A DNA stretch of 64,000 bases from Posidonia oceanica (GCA_037176725.1 JAZBRS010000020.1:57006001-57070000); one strand, 5' to 3'. Counted from the stretch's first letter, positions 53,001 to 64,000 are shown. Notes: a model not told the origin generated them from the letters alone. Translations and numbers: made by a program.

Positions 53001-55997
53001 ATTCGACCAATGGAACGCGACCCCCGTGATCCCCGGAGCTCCGCACAGACGGCAGGAGACTCCTCCAGTCCTTAGAACGCAGCTCCGCTGCATCGAGTGA
53101 CCGGACCGAGTCCCAGAAGTCCTGCAGACCTCCGGCGAGCATTCCGGCGCGTTCCAGGCATCGTCGTCCCTCGCCGATCGTCTCCCTACCTCCGTCGAAC
53201 CCAGGAGCAGCGCCTCCGCCGGACAGCACGTCTCCAGCAGCCCCGTGCCGGCGGTCGCGAGCACTGGCAGCTTGCTGCTACAGTGCTCACGGCCGTCGGC
53301 CGATTACTGTTTACTTATTTTTCTGTTTATATAGTTTTAGGGTAAATATTGCATGTCTGTCCTAAGTTTTCTCATTTTGACATTCCAGTCCTTATTCTAT
53401 TTATTCTGCTTGGTTTTAATTAAATACTATGCTAAATTGCATGATCTGTTTATGGTTTTCAATATTTGCAAGTAGATCCATTTACTGTGCTGTGCTGTTG
53501 TAATATTTTGCATTTTAGCCCCTCTGTTTTCGATTTTTGCATATAAGTCCTACACTAAATCATTTCATTTAAATGCATATACTTTACCATATAATATTGC
53601 AGTCTGAGCCCCTGTAATTTACTGTTTTTGCATGTAGATCCATTGCACTGTAGCAACTTAGAATTTATTTCTTATTTTTGCATACTGCATTGCATATTTT
53701 ACCTCCTAGTTTTGCATTTTTGCAGTTAGGTCCATTTTAAATGGACAGTAACTGTGCTGCATGCATTTTAGCTTATTACATTGCATTTTGACCCTGTACT
53801 TTTTAAAAAAATTGCACTGCAGTCCTGTTATTTGATTTTCAGAGCATGTTTTCCATACTAAATTGCATTTTCAGCTCCTGCATGATTTCAAAATCACACA
53901 TAGGTCCTTGCATCTTTTAAAAAATCATGTGAAAAGACTTTTTTGCCCTTAGGTTGCATTTTAGCTCCTATGCCTACCAAATTTCTTGCAGACCCTCCCC
54001 TAGTATTCCCAGACTCCCCAGAACCTAGTTTTCTGGAAAATTTGCATTTTAGGCCCCAGTTTTTCCAAAATTGCTTTCTGATCCCTTTTTGCTTTCAAAA
54101 CCTTCCCTAAAGCATATCCTCTTTCCAAAACAGTTTTCTGGGCCCAGTTTTTATAAAATAGACCTCTAATCTTCCCCTATTTTCAAAATCCTTTCCCACG
54201 GAACCCTGTTTTCTGGGAAATTTGCATTTTTAGCCCCTTTTCTTTTTCAAAATGCTTTCTGGACTCCTGGTTTTCCTCAAGTTACCTCTCTTTGCTTTTC
54301 CTTGCTTTTGCATGAATCCTGCATTCATTTAGTCTTGCATTCTAGCATCTTCTCGCACACACTAAGCATTTCTAGCTCCCTTTCACTCGGGAGGACCCTT
54401 TTGCACATCCCTAGGACCTCCTGAACACCTAGATCTGTTCTTCTCCCCTGTTCTGGCCCTTCTGTCTTGAAGCTGCGATATCTTCTGATCCGGCCGTTGG
54501 ATCTTCTCAAGTAAGCTGCCCAGGCGACCGCAGCGAAGCGCTCTTCAGCATGGACCAGACAGATTTCAGATCAGGCTCCCAGATTTCCAAGTATGTCCTC
54601 CTGAACCCCTGCATTGCATTCATTTGCATACCATTTGCACAGTTTTCCTTGTTTTCGTTTTTTGTCTCTTCGAGCATGTGGAATAGGACTTCCCCTTTCT
54701 GCTTGACTATTCAAATCCCCATTTCGCGTACCCCTGTGTGTTTTGTGTTGAGTTTTCCTTGGATTTGCCACTTAATGTGACTTTCTTCCCCCTTTTCCAC
54801 GATCCGATCGCATCGCGAGCTTTGGGCAGCATGCGAGACACACCGTGGAATGGTTTAGTGGGAAACAGTCGCAAAGAGGTGGTAATCCCTCTGTTTGCCC
54901 CCTCTCCCCTCTGAAGGTCTTCACACCTACTCTGAGTGGTCCTGAACGACGCCTGTTCTTACACGCACGTTGTTCTGCCTCCCCTTCGGCCTCTTCTAAT
55001 CTCTTTCTGCATTCTTGCATTTGCACGGCTTTTCCGAGGTTTTGCTTCGCTATTTTGGCACCGTTTCGCGTGCCTGTTCTTGTTTTGACACCGTTTTGCG
55101 TGTCCTCCTGTTTTCTTGCCTTGTTTTGCGCACCGCCTTGCTTTCTCGCCTGTTTTGCTTGCCGGTTTTATTCTTTCGCTCCGTTTTGCGTGCCATTCTG
55201 TTTCCTCGTCCTGTTTTGCGTACCTTCCTGCTCTCTTGTCTCGTTTTGCGTGCTGTCTTGCTTTCTTGCTTGTTTTGCGTGCTGTTTCCGCCCTTTTGCA
55301 TCATTTTGCGTGCGTCGTTCGTTTCCCGCCTCGTTTTGCGTGTTTCGCGCCGTTTCCCCTTGCATGTCGATCCCATTGCATGGCTTTCTCGCTGTTTTGT
55401 TTTCTCGCTTGCATTTGCATATAGGGCTGTGATGCTTACTGCCTGGAGTTCTCACGAGCTAGGTTTCGCCCGGTTCGGAACACAGACAGCGTAGCTGAGC
55501 ATTTAGAGAGCACGTTTACTTCCTTGCATTGTTTCTTCCCACTTAGAGCACACCTTGAGCATTCATTTAGGCATTTATAGGCACATAGGCATTCAATCCT
55601 GCATTTTTCTGCGTATGCGAGCGTAAGCCTTGAAAGACCGATTTTCGGGCGTGTCGGGGGTGCCTAACACCTTCCCCGCGCGTAACAGGAGTCCTTGCCC
55701 TGTCTTCTGGACCGCAATGACCATATTGCCCCTATCCTAGGCTAGAGTCATCTCATTTGCATTCATTTGCATTTGTTTTCCTTTGCATTGCTTTGCTTTG
55801 CATTTCTTTCTTGGTTTTGCGTGTTAATTCACGCATTTCCCTCGGTTTTCCTTGTCTCCCGTTAATAGACATGGTGGCGACTCTGATTTGTCTTATCTTT
55901 CCCTTTTCTCCTCGATTTAAAGTGTTTTCGAGTTGAGCCTCTTCCTCGGATCCAATCGCCGCTAATAGTGAGCCTGATTCCGATCGGGATTACTACA
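49998..55997 (+). repeat. 3' LTR of element C (6000 bp)
   Basis: TGTTGACACCCC...GGGATTACTACA. Nearly identical to 27499-33504; the main length difference is a C run (30146-30158 versus 52643-52649). It carries the same sub-blocks: GC-rich block 52620-53280, degenerate repeats 53350-54255, ATG exon and donor 54550-54596, 30-bp array 55058-55353. Confidence 0.97.
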
Positions 55998-56002
55998 CCA
56001 GG
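55998..56002. repeat. Target site duplication CCAGG, right copy (element C)
   Basis: Matches 27494-27498 and rejoins the two halves of B's extra ORF. Confidence 0.97.
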
Positions 56003-56568
56003 TCTATTTGCCTAGTCACTACAGCTAGTGCGATTTCAGCAATTTCTATCGCAACTGTCATCTGGCCATGAGTAGATATCAGCTCTCCCAGAAATCGAGT
56101 GACAAATCTCCGAAGCCACAGATCATCTCCGAGCTCAGTGCGCTTGTCTATGATCTCGTCAAAGTAATGCAGGTGTAGCATGGGCGTGGGGCCGCTGGTG
56201 CAGATCAATCTTTGCTGGCACCGGTCAGTAGATAGCCCAGATAGCTTGTAGAGGACCGCTATGTACTTGTCGTGCCTCATGAAAATGGGCGGTCCCATCA
56301 GCTGGGAGAAGCCACAGATGCGGCGCACCTCCTCCAGAGTTGGTGTCAGTTCAGTCCTTTCGAAGCGGAAGACATGATGCGCTGGCTTCCAGAATCTTGC
56401 GGCAGCGCACAGAAGGTGACGGCTCACTTCGACATCAGCCGCCTTCAGCAGTTTTGTAGGTATGCCCTAGAGGCGCAGCTTTTCACAGTCTTCCTGAGTA
56501 AGCTTGCCTATCCAACCCTGTAGGGCTTCAGAATAGTGCACTGGGGTTTCAAGAGTAGGATAGCCCAT
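55998..56568 (-). pseudogene. DUF7745-like extra ORF of element B, N-terminal part
   Basis: Starts at ATG 56568 with M-G-Y-P-T-L, as in A. A stop at 56467-56469 (TGG in C) interrupts it after about 33 codons, and the same frame then continues with V-S-R-H-L-L, F-R-F-E-R-T-E-L-T-P-T-L-E-E-V-R-R and I-A-E-I-A-L-A-V-V-T-R-Q-I-D-L, where element C begins. The second half is at 27493-26861. Confidence 0.8.
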
Positions 56569-58094
56569 GGCGCAGGCCACAGGGTGAAACAAACAGATGT
56601 TGTAGAGCTTGAAGATACCTGTTATCAATACTGTAGACAGCCAGATCATATAGGCATATAATCTTTAAGTGAGAGTAGAATCTGAAGCTGATAAAGCAGT
56701 TCAATATATATTCAGCAGTTAATATCAGAATATAGCAGGAGAATTCTGTAGCAGTCTTGTTGACATAGGGGCGAGGACTGGCAGGAGATCTGGACCAGCG
56801 CAGCTCGAACGGCGTCAACGTGTGCTTGGCAAGAAGAACTGTCTTAGAGTCAAGGCAAGTTGCAGAGCGGAACGATTGTGAAGAAGGAAGGGATGATTGG
56901 AGAAGCATGTATGCATGATGCAGGTTGGTATGCTTAAGAGATGATTAGTATGCTTTGGTGCCCTTAGCATACGGAGTGCTTTGGTGCCTGCTGCAGAGGA
57001 AGGGAGTGGTCCCTGACTCACTGGGCCCTACTTGGACTCTTAGCTTGCTGGTGGCACTCTGGAACGGGTGTTGGCAGTATACAGGTGGTGGTGTGGTGAG
57101 GACAGGCTACCTGCCAAACTCTCAGGACCTACACTTACTTTTTTTGCTCTCTTTTTTGTTTTCTCCCTCATGGGTGCGTAGGCTTTCCCTGCCCCTAGCT
57201 AGGAGATGGTAAGTGTTTGCTTTTGAGGTGGGAGGTGTGAACCTTTTTAGGCTTACACCCTTGGATTTCTTGTAAGGCACGGGGGGATGATATTGCCTGT
57301 ATTTTCGGGCTGATTCTTGTCTAATCCTTTTTCTTTTTTCTCTTTTTCTTTTTTTCTTTGTTTTTTCTCTCTTTTTTTTTGCTTGTTTGATTTCTTTTTC
57401 TCTTTTTTCACAGGCTTTTGCAATCCCCATTTTGGAGGCAAAAAGAAGGGTGTTTGGGCTGTAATGGATGCAGGCTTTGGGTCTGCCATGTGATAGGTAG
57501 AAGGAGCGAGGTTAGACTGCACACCCCTATCTCTAAGGCCGGCTTCTGTCTTCACCTTCTGTTCGTTATGATGTGCCCAAGCCTAGAAGCCTATTCTCTC
57601 TTTTTTTTTCTGAACTCACATCTTAGCATTTTTTCTCCCTCAGAGGTGTATGTCCTACGAGTTTAGGCAGTTCGCCTGTCCTGATTGATGGTGGCTCCCT
57701 CACTAGCTAAGACATCTAAGTAGTACTAGGCGAGGCAAGGTGGACTCCCTCTAGAGCAGGCAAGCACTTTCGATTTTCATCACCAGGCAGAAAATGCAAT
57801 GCATGGTTCGAGAGGATGACGATGATGATTTGAAAAGAGTTGATGTATGGAGAAGATGAAATGCGATAGAAGATGTGATTTGAAAAGATGACGACGATGA
57901 TTTGAAAAGAGATGATGCATGGAGAAGATGAAATGTGATAGAAGATGTGTAAGAGAAGGATAGAAGAAGTATAAGCGAATGCACAGGAATATAAGTAGGA
58001 GACAAGATAGGAGATGCAGGTAGGATGAGAATGTAAGGAGTGAGAATGCAAGTGTATGGATGGGAGGAAGCGTCTGCAATGGGGCTGCCTTGGG
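56569..58094 (-). other. Spacer between pol and extra ORF, element B
   Basis: Collinear with C 43700-45133 in reverse. It includes the CAG|GT acceptor-like site (56621-56619), a T-rich tract (57300-57415), the conserved block at 57690-57745 and a local duplication of about 70 bases (57800-57880 and 57880-57955) containing 'gatgatgatttgaaaagag'. No gene is seen. Confidence 0.65.
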
Positions 58095-61000
58095 CTACTG
58101 ATAGTACTTCTTGAGGTAGCAGAGGTTGATGGGCTCAGATTGCTCGACCTGATCCATATCCTCAAGAGTTACAGCACCGCCCGAAAAGACTTGCTTGACC
58201 ACAAAGGGGCCATGCTAGTTAGGTTGGAATTTCCCTCGACCATCAGGTAAGTGAATGGCGTGCAGAACAAGGTCCCCTGTTTGGAAGCCTCTTGGCTGAA
58301 CCTTCTTCAAGTATGACCTGGCCATTCTCTTTTGGTAGCAGTGAGCATTATGCATAGCTTGCAGTCTGTGCTCATCAATCAGATTCAGTTGGATGCAGCG
58401 GTCTTCGACCCATTCTGCTTCTTCTAACTCAGCTTCGTGTAGGATCCGCAGTGAGGGGATCTCTACCTCGATAGGCAACACTGCCACCATGCCATACACC
58501 AGAGAGTATGGGGTGGCACCTGTTGAAGTCCGGATAGATGTCCTATACGCCCAGAGTGCGTAAGGTAGCTTGTCGTGCCAGTCCTTATGAGTTTCCGCCA
58601 TCTTCTTCAAGATTTTGACCAGATTTTTGTTGGCAGACTCCACTGCATCGTTCATCTGCGGCCGATAAGGCGAGGATCTATGGTGTTTGATACTGAAGCT
58701 CTGCAGATAGTCTTCGATCCTTTTAGCAATGAAATTTGTGCCATTGTCAGATATAATTGCATGTGGAACCCCATACCATGCTATGATATTGTTTCTGATG
58801 AATTTTTTTGTAGTCACGGCAGTCACTGTTTTGTAGGAGGTCGCTTCCACCCACTTGGTGAAGTAATCAATCGCTACTAGAATGTAACGATGACCATTAG
58901 AAGCTGGAGGGTGGATGGCGCCAATGACATCAATCCCCCAGGTGGAGAAGGGCCATGGCGACGACATGCTGTACAGTTCTTGAGGGGGCGCCTGAATAAA
59001 GTTGCCATGCACTTGGCAGTTGTGGCATCTGCGCACAAACCGGTAGCAGTCTGCTTCCATAGCTAGCCAGTAGTATCCTTGCAGCATTATCTTCTTGGCC
59101 AGGAGGACGCCATTCATGTGTGGGCCGCAGGTCCCCGCATGTACTTGAAGCATCAGCACATCAGCCCTTGATTTGTTCAGGCAGCGCAAGAGCATTTGAT
59201 TGTATGATCTCTTGTACAACTGTCCCGCCCCTAATACATACTTTGACGCCAGACGCGTCAGAGTTCTCTTGTCTACTACTGAGGTACTGGGTGGAAAGCT
59301 GCTAGACTCCAGGAAAGCTTTTATGTCTTTGTACCAGGGCTGCTCCTCTGCTGTTGGATCTGCCTCTTCAATGTTCGTACAGTGTGCAGGCTGCTCAATG
59401 CGAGTAACAGATACATCCACTATGCTATCTTCAGGTACGCTGAGCCAGGATGCCAGGGTTGCTAACGCATCTGCATATGCGTTCCTTGCTCGGTTCATGT
59501 ATGTGAAGCGGATGCTCGCAAATTGTTCTATCAGCTTCAACAGGTGTTCATGATATGGCAGTAGCTTCGGATCTTTCGTCTTCCACTCGCCATTGACTTG
59601 AAAGATCACCAGCATAGCGTCGCCGTGCACCAGCAGCTTCCGCACCTCATGCACGAGGCCGACATTTAGTCCTAGGATGCATGCCTCGTAGTTTGCCTCG
59701 TTGTTGGTGCATCTGAAGGTTAGCTTCCTGGAGAAGGGAATCATCTGTCCCTGAGGCGTTGTCAGTACTACGCCTACGCCTCGACCTTTCTTGTTCACAG
59801 CACCATCAAAGTATAGTTGCCATTGCTCCTGATCTTCAAGGTCTTTGTCTTCAGAGTCCTCCATTGCAAACAGAATGTCTTCATCTGGGAACTGCGTCTG
59901 GAGTGGCTGATATTCAGGCAGTGGGAGATCAGCAAGATGGTCTGCCATAGCTTGGCCCTTCATAGACTTCTAAGTGACAAAGGTGATGTCGTATTGAGAC
60001 AGTAGCACCTGCCACTTAACACATCTGCCTACCATGGCCGGTTTTTGAAAGAGGAACTTGATAGGATCATGCCGGCATAAGAGTTGAACTGGGTATGCCA
60101 TCATGTAGTGCCTTAATTTCGGTGCAGCCCAGACAAGGGATAGGCAGGTCTTCTCTATTGTACTGTACCTGGCTTCGCATTCATTGAACTTCTTGCTCAA
60201 GTAGTACATGGCGCGCTCCTTTCTACTAGATTCATCATGTTGGCCCAAGACGGCGCCCATGGAATGCTGCATGGTAGAAAGGTAGAGAAGTAAGGGTCTC
60301 CTTGGAGTGGGGGGAACCAAGACAGGAGGCTTAATTAGCAGCTGCTTGATCTTGGCAAATGCAGCCTGACACTCCTCGCTCTAGTGAACTTGCGTATTCT
60401 TCTTCAGGATCTTGAATATTGGCTCGCAGATGGGCGTAAGCTGTGCAATGAAGCGACTGATGCATTGTAAACGCCCAAGCAGGCCTCTGACCTCCTTTTC
60501 AGTCTGAGGGGGTGGCATATCCACGATGGCTTTGGCCTTCATCGGGTCTACTTCAATCCCCCTTTGGCTAACAATGTAGCCCAACAGTTTGCCAGAAGAC
60601 ACCCCGAATACACACTTGTTGGGGTTCAGGCGCAGCTTGTACTTTCGTAGACGGGTAAAGAGCTTCTTCAAACAGGCAAGATGGTCTTCAGGCTCTTTGG
60701 TTTTAGCAATCATGTCGTCTACATAGACCTCCACCTCTTGGTACATGAGGTCGTGGAACAGCGCAGTCATGGCCCTCTAATAGGTTGCGCTAGCATTCTT
60801 CAGTCTGAACGGCATAACTTGGTAGCAGAAGACCCCCCAAGGGGTGATGAATGAAGTCTTTTCCATGTCTTCTTCTGCCATTTTGATCTGGTTGTAACCG
60901 GAAAAGCCGTCCATGAAGGAGAGCATCTTGTGGCCCGCTGTATTGTCGACTAGGACGTCAATGTGAGGCAATGGGAAGTCGTCCTTGGGACTCGCCTTGT

Positions 61001-61501
61001 TCAGGTCCCTATAGTCGATGCAGATCCGGACGCGGCCATCTTTCTTGGGCACAGGTACAATGTTTGCCAGCCACTCAGGATAAAGGACGACCTTGAGGAA
61101 ATTGACTCTGTGCTGTTTCATGATCTCTTCTTTGATCATAAGCAGCCACTACGGTCGCCATCTTCTCAATTTCTGCTTTACGGGCTTAGCATCTGGATCC
61201 AAGGATAGATTGTGCACCACTATCTCTATGTCAAGGCCAACCATATCTTCGTAACTCCAGGCGAAGACATCCGCATACTCTTTTAAGAATGCGATGAACT
61301 CTGCTCGAGCCTGAGGGGACAGTTGGGCACTGATGCGAACTTCTCTGACTTCCTCAGCTATGTTGATATTAACAACCTCTGTTTCTTCTTCAACATGGAG
61401 GTTGGGGCCTTCTAGGTCGTCGTCATAGGGCCGGAACTCGGGCAATGGTTCGTCAACCTCATCCTTGCCCGTATCATCCTCCTCTCCATAAGCAATAAGT
61501 T
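58095..61501 (-). pseudogene. Element B pol, N-terminally deleted and broken
   Basis: Sense order from 61501: end of the linker, RT (I-D-Y-R-D-L-N-K near 61020, Y-V-D-D near 60725), RNase H, second RNase H (from about 59850), integrase zinc region and core, and the C-terminal end at the stop 58095-58097. Stops: 61149-61151, 60777-60779, 60381-60383, 59970-59972 and 58215-58217. In C the corresponding codons are CAG, CAG, TGG, CAG and TGG. The stretch 59963-58215 is still open for 582 codons. Everything upstream of codon about 333 of C's pol is missing, together with gag. Confidence 0.88.
61497..61501. other. Deletion junction in element B with AAGTT microhomology
   Basis: Pol sequence (…GCAATAAGTT) passes directly into LTR sequence (AAGTTGAAGAGG…). 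Both parent sequences contain AAGTT at this point: the LTR at 22269-22273, and pol as judged from C near 40300. By comparison with C and B's own 3' LTR, about 4 kb of LTR, the leader, gag and the start of pol (roughly 11 kb in all) are lost. Confidence 0.85.
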
Positions 61502-63209
61502 GAAGAGGAAGAAGAAGAAGGTGGGAAGAAGAAGGAGGACGGGCGTGGGCCGGGCCGCGAAAAATAAAAGAAGAAAGAAAAGAAAGAAGGAAGGAGGAGA
61601 AGAGCAGTTGGGCCGGACCAGGCCAAGGAAAAGAAAGAAATAAAATGAAAGAAAGAAAGGAAGAAAAAGAAAGGAAGAAGAGAAAGAAGAAGAAAATAGA
61701 AATAAAAAAAAAAAAAAAAAAGAAAAGGATGGGAAAAAGTTTTTAGAATGTGTTTAAGTTAGGATTTGATTAGGTTTTTAATGGTTGTTTTTGATTAGTT
61801 AATTAGGGTTAGAAATAGTTTTAGTTTTGATTTGAGTTAGGATTTAAGTTTTCTTTTAATTGTTTTTTGATTTTGTTTAAATGTTTGTTAAGTTTTTAAT
61901 TTTGTTTTCTAGTTAAGTTTTTCTTGTTAAATTTTCCTTATTAAGTTGGGTTTTTTTAATTAGGATTTTTTAATGGGTTGTTTTTAATTAGTTAGGGTGA
62001 GTTTGGCTTTTGATTTAGGATTTTCTTAAGTCTTCTTTGATTTGTTTTTAATTTTGTTTGTTAAGTTCTTTTAATATATTATTATTATTTTTCTTCGGAG
62101 TTTTTCTTGTTAAGTTTTTAATTAAGTGTTTTTAGATTGTTTCAAGTTTTTCATTGTTTCTTTTCTTCTCTTTAATTAAGTGTTTAAATTGTTCTTTTTA
62201 GATTTGTTAAGTTAGGTTTTCCTTTAATTATTTGTCTTAGTGTTTTTAATTGTTTTCTTTCTTCTTAGGGTTTGTTTTTTGATTATTTTTAATAGGGTTT
62301 TTACTTTTGGTTTGTTTTGATTATATTTTGATTTTTTCTTGATTTTATAGTATTTTCTTTTAATTTTTTTTGCATTTTTTTTAGATTGCCTTCTTAGTTT
62401 TTAGTTTTAGTTAGATTTAGTTAGGTTTTTGTTTTTAATTGTTTGTTTAATGTTTTTAATTATTTATTTTTTAGGATTTTGATTTGTTTTTCTTTTGTTT
62501 TAGAGTTTTAAAAGCTTTTAAGGGTTTTTTAGAGATTTAGTGGAAGAGAGGAAAAGAAAAGGAAAAGGGAAAAGAAATGGAAGAAATAAGGAGTAAAGAA
62601 GATAGAGAGGAGTGGAAAGAAAATAAATTTTAGAAAATCAAAAGATGAGCTAAAAATAAAATAAAAATATAAATAAAATGCAGAAGAGATAGATGCACAA
62701 AGTGGGCCCACAGCCAGGCAAGGAGAAGAGAGAGAAGGGAGTGAAAAGAAGGAGAATAATCAGGAGAGAGAGAGAGGAGAGAGAAAAGAAAAATCTAGGA
62801 GAGAGAAAAGGATAATTTGAAGAAATGAAGGGGCTAGAAGTTTAGAAAAGAGGTGAAATTTGGGAAGTGTGTAGCCTAGGGTCTCTAGTGTTGGACCTAG
62901 GGTTTGGGTTTGGATTTGGGAAGGTTTTGGAAGGGTTTTGAGGTGTAGAAAAAGGGTAGTTTTACCTAGGTTTTATAGGGTTTTTGGGAGTGGTTTTGGT
63001 TTGCAATTTCTAAGGATTTTTCGTGGGTTTGCTCAGTTGGGGATGGTGAGTTTTCCTATGATTTTTGGGTAGTTTTCGGGCTTGGGAAAGAGGTGTGATT
63101 CTAAGTTAAGTTTGGATGAAAAGGAATGTGTAGGTTTGAACCTAGATTTGGATCCAGAAGTCACCAGGGGATTCAAATTGATTCAGCCTGTCAAAATGGG
63201 GTGTCAACA
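61497..63209 (-). repeat. 5' LTR remnant of element B (first 1.7 kb)
   Basis: Matches 22269-24000. The sense strand begins TGTTGACACCCC at 63209. About 2% hand-counted differences and a deletion of about 22 bases near 63113. The AATTG duplication directly follows. Confidence 0.92.
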
Positions 63210-63214
63210 AATTG
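63210..63214. repeat. Target site duplication AATTG, right copy (element B)
   Basis: Matches 18217-18221. Confidence 0.93.
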
Positions 63215-63619
63215 TCCTTAGGCTTAATGCCAAAGAGGAAGAAAATCACCCAATTATGGCAAGCAGAAAACACACATCATTGCAAAAGGCATGGGCATGG
63301 CATGTGTATGTGTGTATGAGCATGATAGTGAAAGAGAAAACACTCATCATAGCGAAAAGCTGGTATGCATAGCATGTGCGGGCGTAGTGACATTGCATTG
63401 GTGTAAAGGGAAGCATTCATCATTCAAAAGGCATGCATGGTGTGCCAAGCAAGTATTTAGACATGTGGCGCAGGTAAATAAAGCCGTGCAAGCAATCATG
63501 GCATAAAGCAGGTAAATAAACAAGCAAGCAAGTAAGCAAGTAAAGTAGGCAGAAGCAAAAGGTAAGCAAAACACAGAAGCAAGCGGCGAGAAGGCCAAGA
63601 CGAAAGCCGGAGTATTGCT
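63215..63619 (-). other. Leader of element A, PBS-proximal part
   Basis: Untranslated. Partial similarity to C 33524-34080, such as the 'gtttgcttttg' and 'catgcctttt' blocks. No gene. It rejoins 18216-17490. Confidence 0.7.
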
Positions 63620-63636
63620 CCCCAGCAGAGTTGCCA
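63620..63636 (-). promoter_or_regulatory. Primer-binding site of element A
   Basis: Sense TGGCAACTCTGCTGGGG, one change from C's site (TGGCGACTC...), and again one base from the LTR end. It shows that A is read right to left and that its 5' LTR lies at 63638 and beyond. Confidence 0.85.
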
Positions 63637-63637
63637 C

Positions 63638-64000
63638 TGTAGTAATCCTAAATTCTGATCGTCCATGCACGATACCAAAGCTCATGTGCAATGATCAAAA
63701 TAGGCTCACTATATGCGGCAGGATCCGAGGGAAGAAACTCGACTCGGAAATGCTGGCAAAAGAAAAGAAATGAAATGATAAGACAAAATTGGAGTCGCCA
63801 CCAGGTCTATTGAATTGGAAGACAGGGAAAACCGAGGGTAAAGCATGAAAAGACATGCAGAACCGGATGCAAAGAAGGGGCAAAGGGATGCAATGCAATA
63901 CAATGCAATGCTATGCTATGCTATGCTATGACTCATGCCTAGGATAAAGGAAAGGTCGATGTGAGGCAAGAGAAAGGGTAAGGACTCCTGTTATGCACGG
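63638..64000 (-). repeat. 5' LTR of element A, final 363 bp only
   Basis: On the plus strand TGTAGTAATCC is the LTR's inner terminus. The following 'ctgatcgtccatgcac', 'ggctcactat' and 'gactcatgcctaggataa' segments match B's LTR at 18236-18545. The rest is beyond the window. Confidence 0.88.

Larger units (their letters stand above)
27499..55997 (+). mobile_element. Element C: complete young giant Tat-lineage retrotransposon, about 28.5 kb
   Basis: It has two 6-kb LTRs, PBS, 1.3-kb leader, gag-protease, pol, a DUF7745-like ORF, a 3.7-kb repeat-rich 3' region and a polypurine tract, flanked by CCAGG. My hand comparison of the LTRs finds about 45 substitutions and a few small indels, well under 1%. 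Using a commonly assumed plant rate of 1.3e-8 per site per year, that suggests a few hundred thousand years at most. The only coding defect I see is one in-frame TAG near the start of gag (35268-35270). Size and layout are like Ogre elements of legumes, but the extra ORF lies after pol. Confidence 0.96.
18222..63209 (-). mobile_element. Element B: Tat-lineage retrotransposon inserted in A's leader, internally deleted and split by C
   Basis: Minus-strand order: 5' LTR remnant 63209-61497, deletion junction, pol 61501-58095, spacer, DUF7745-like ORF 56568-55998 continuing at 27493-26861, repeat-rich 3' region 26860-24018, polypurine tract, 3' LTR 24000-18222. Element C is inserted at 27499-55997. 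An intact copy would also hold the remaining LTR, leader, gag-protease and start of pol; these are gone. By hand comparison the shared LTR parts differ by roughly 2%, so B is older than C, as the nesting requires. Confidence 0.92.
1..64000 (-). mobile_element. Element A: outermost Tat-lineage Ty3/gypsy retrotransposon, incomplete at both window edges
   Basis: Read on the minus strand, the order is 5' LTR (63638 onward to the right), primer-binding site (63636-63620), leader (63619-63215, continuing at 18216-17490), gag-protease (17489 to about 13032), pol (about 13255-9466, continuing 4332-3240), spacer, DUF7745-like ORF (1702-584), and a 3' region that leaves the window at base 1. It is split by element B at 18222-63209 and by a solo LTR at 4338-9465. 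Removing these and one copy of each target duplication makes the flanks collinear with element C. At least 13.5 kb of internal sequence is present. Gag and pol are broken by several stops, so it is not autonomous. The 3' LTR is not in view, so its age cannot be estimated here. Confidence 0.88.

Overview
The window is plant nuclear DNA, and every base I can assign belongs to LTR retrotransposons. I see no host gene, rRNA or tRNA. All the elements are Ty3/gypsy of the Tat (Ogre-like) lineage. The pol order is reverse transcriptase, RNase H, a second 'archaeal-type' RNase H, then integrase. The LTRs are about 5.1-6.0 kb, there is a long leader before gag, and an extra ORF follows pol. The species cannot be read from the sequence; a large-genome flowering plant is an inference.

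The layout is a nest with four layers, each closed insertion confirmed by a 5-bp target duplication and TG...CA (or slightly decayed) ends. Element A (minus strand) is the outer host. Its 5' LTR begins at 63638 and runs off the right edge; its 3' part runs off the left edge. A solo LTR sits in A's pol at 4338-9465 (duplication AGGAG). Element B (minus strand, 18222-63209, duplication AATTG) sits in A's leader. Element C (plus strand, 27499-55997, duplication CCAGG, about 28.5 kb) sits in B's extra ORF.

C is young. Its LTRs are 6006 and 6000 bp and by my hand count differ at about 45 positions (below 1%). It keeps a primer-binding site, a gag-protease frame with a single in-frame TAG near its N-terminus, an uninterrupted 1469-codon pol in the -1 frame, a 401-codon DUF7745/plant-mobile-domain-like ORF, a repeat-rich 3' region and a polypurine tract. 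B has lost most of its 5' LTR, leader, gag and the start of pol through a deletion with a 5-bp microhomology at 61497-61501; the rest of its pol has several stops. A's gag and pol are also decayed, mostly by CAG-to-TAG type changes.

The most interesting material is non-coding. The 3' region of B and C, between the extra ORF and the LTR, is an array of short hairpins whose stems change in compensating pairs (for example GATAG/CTATC, GACAG/CTGTC and GGTAG/CTACC around similar loops). Next to it are two larger hairpins, again with paired changes between copies, and a nested inverted repeat that encloses the polypurine tract and the first bases of the LTR. All LTRs also carry a conserved short ATG exon ending at a splice-donor-like site. 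A work plan in the cell is therefore suggested but not shown: a very long transcript, probably spliced, gives Gag-protease, Pol and the extra protein, while structured 3' RNA may serve packaging, stability or reverse transcription.
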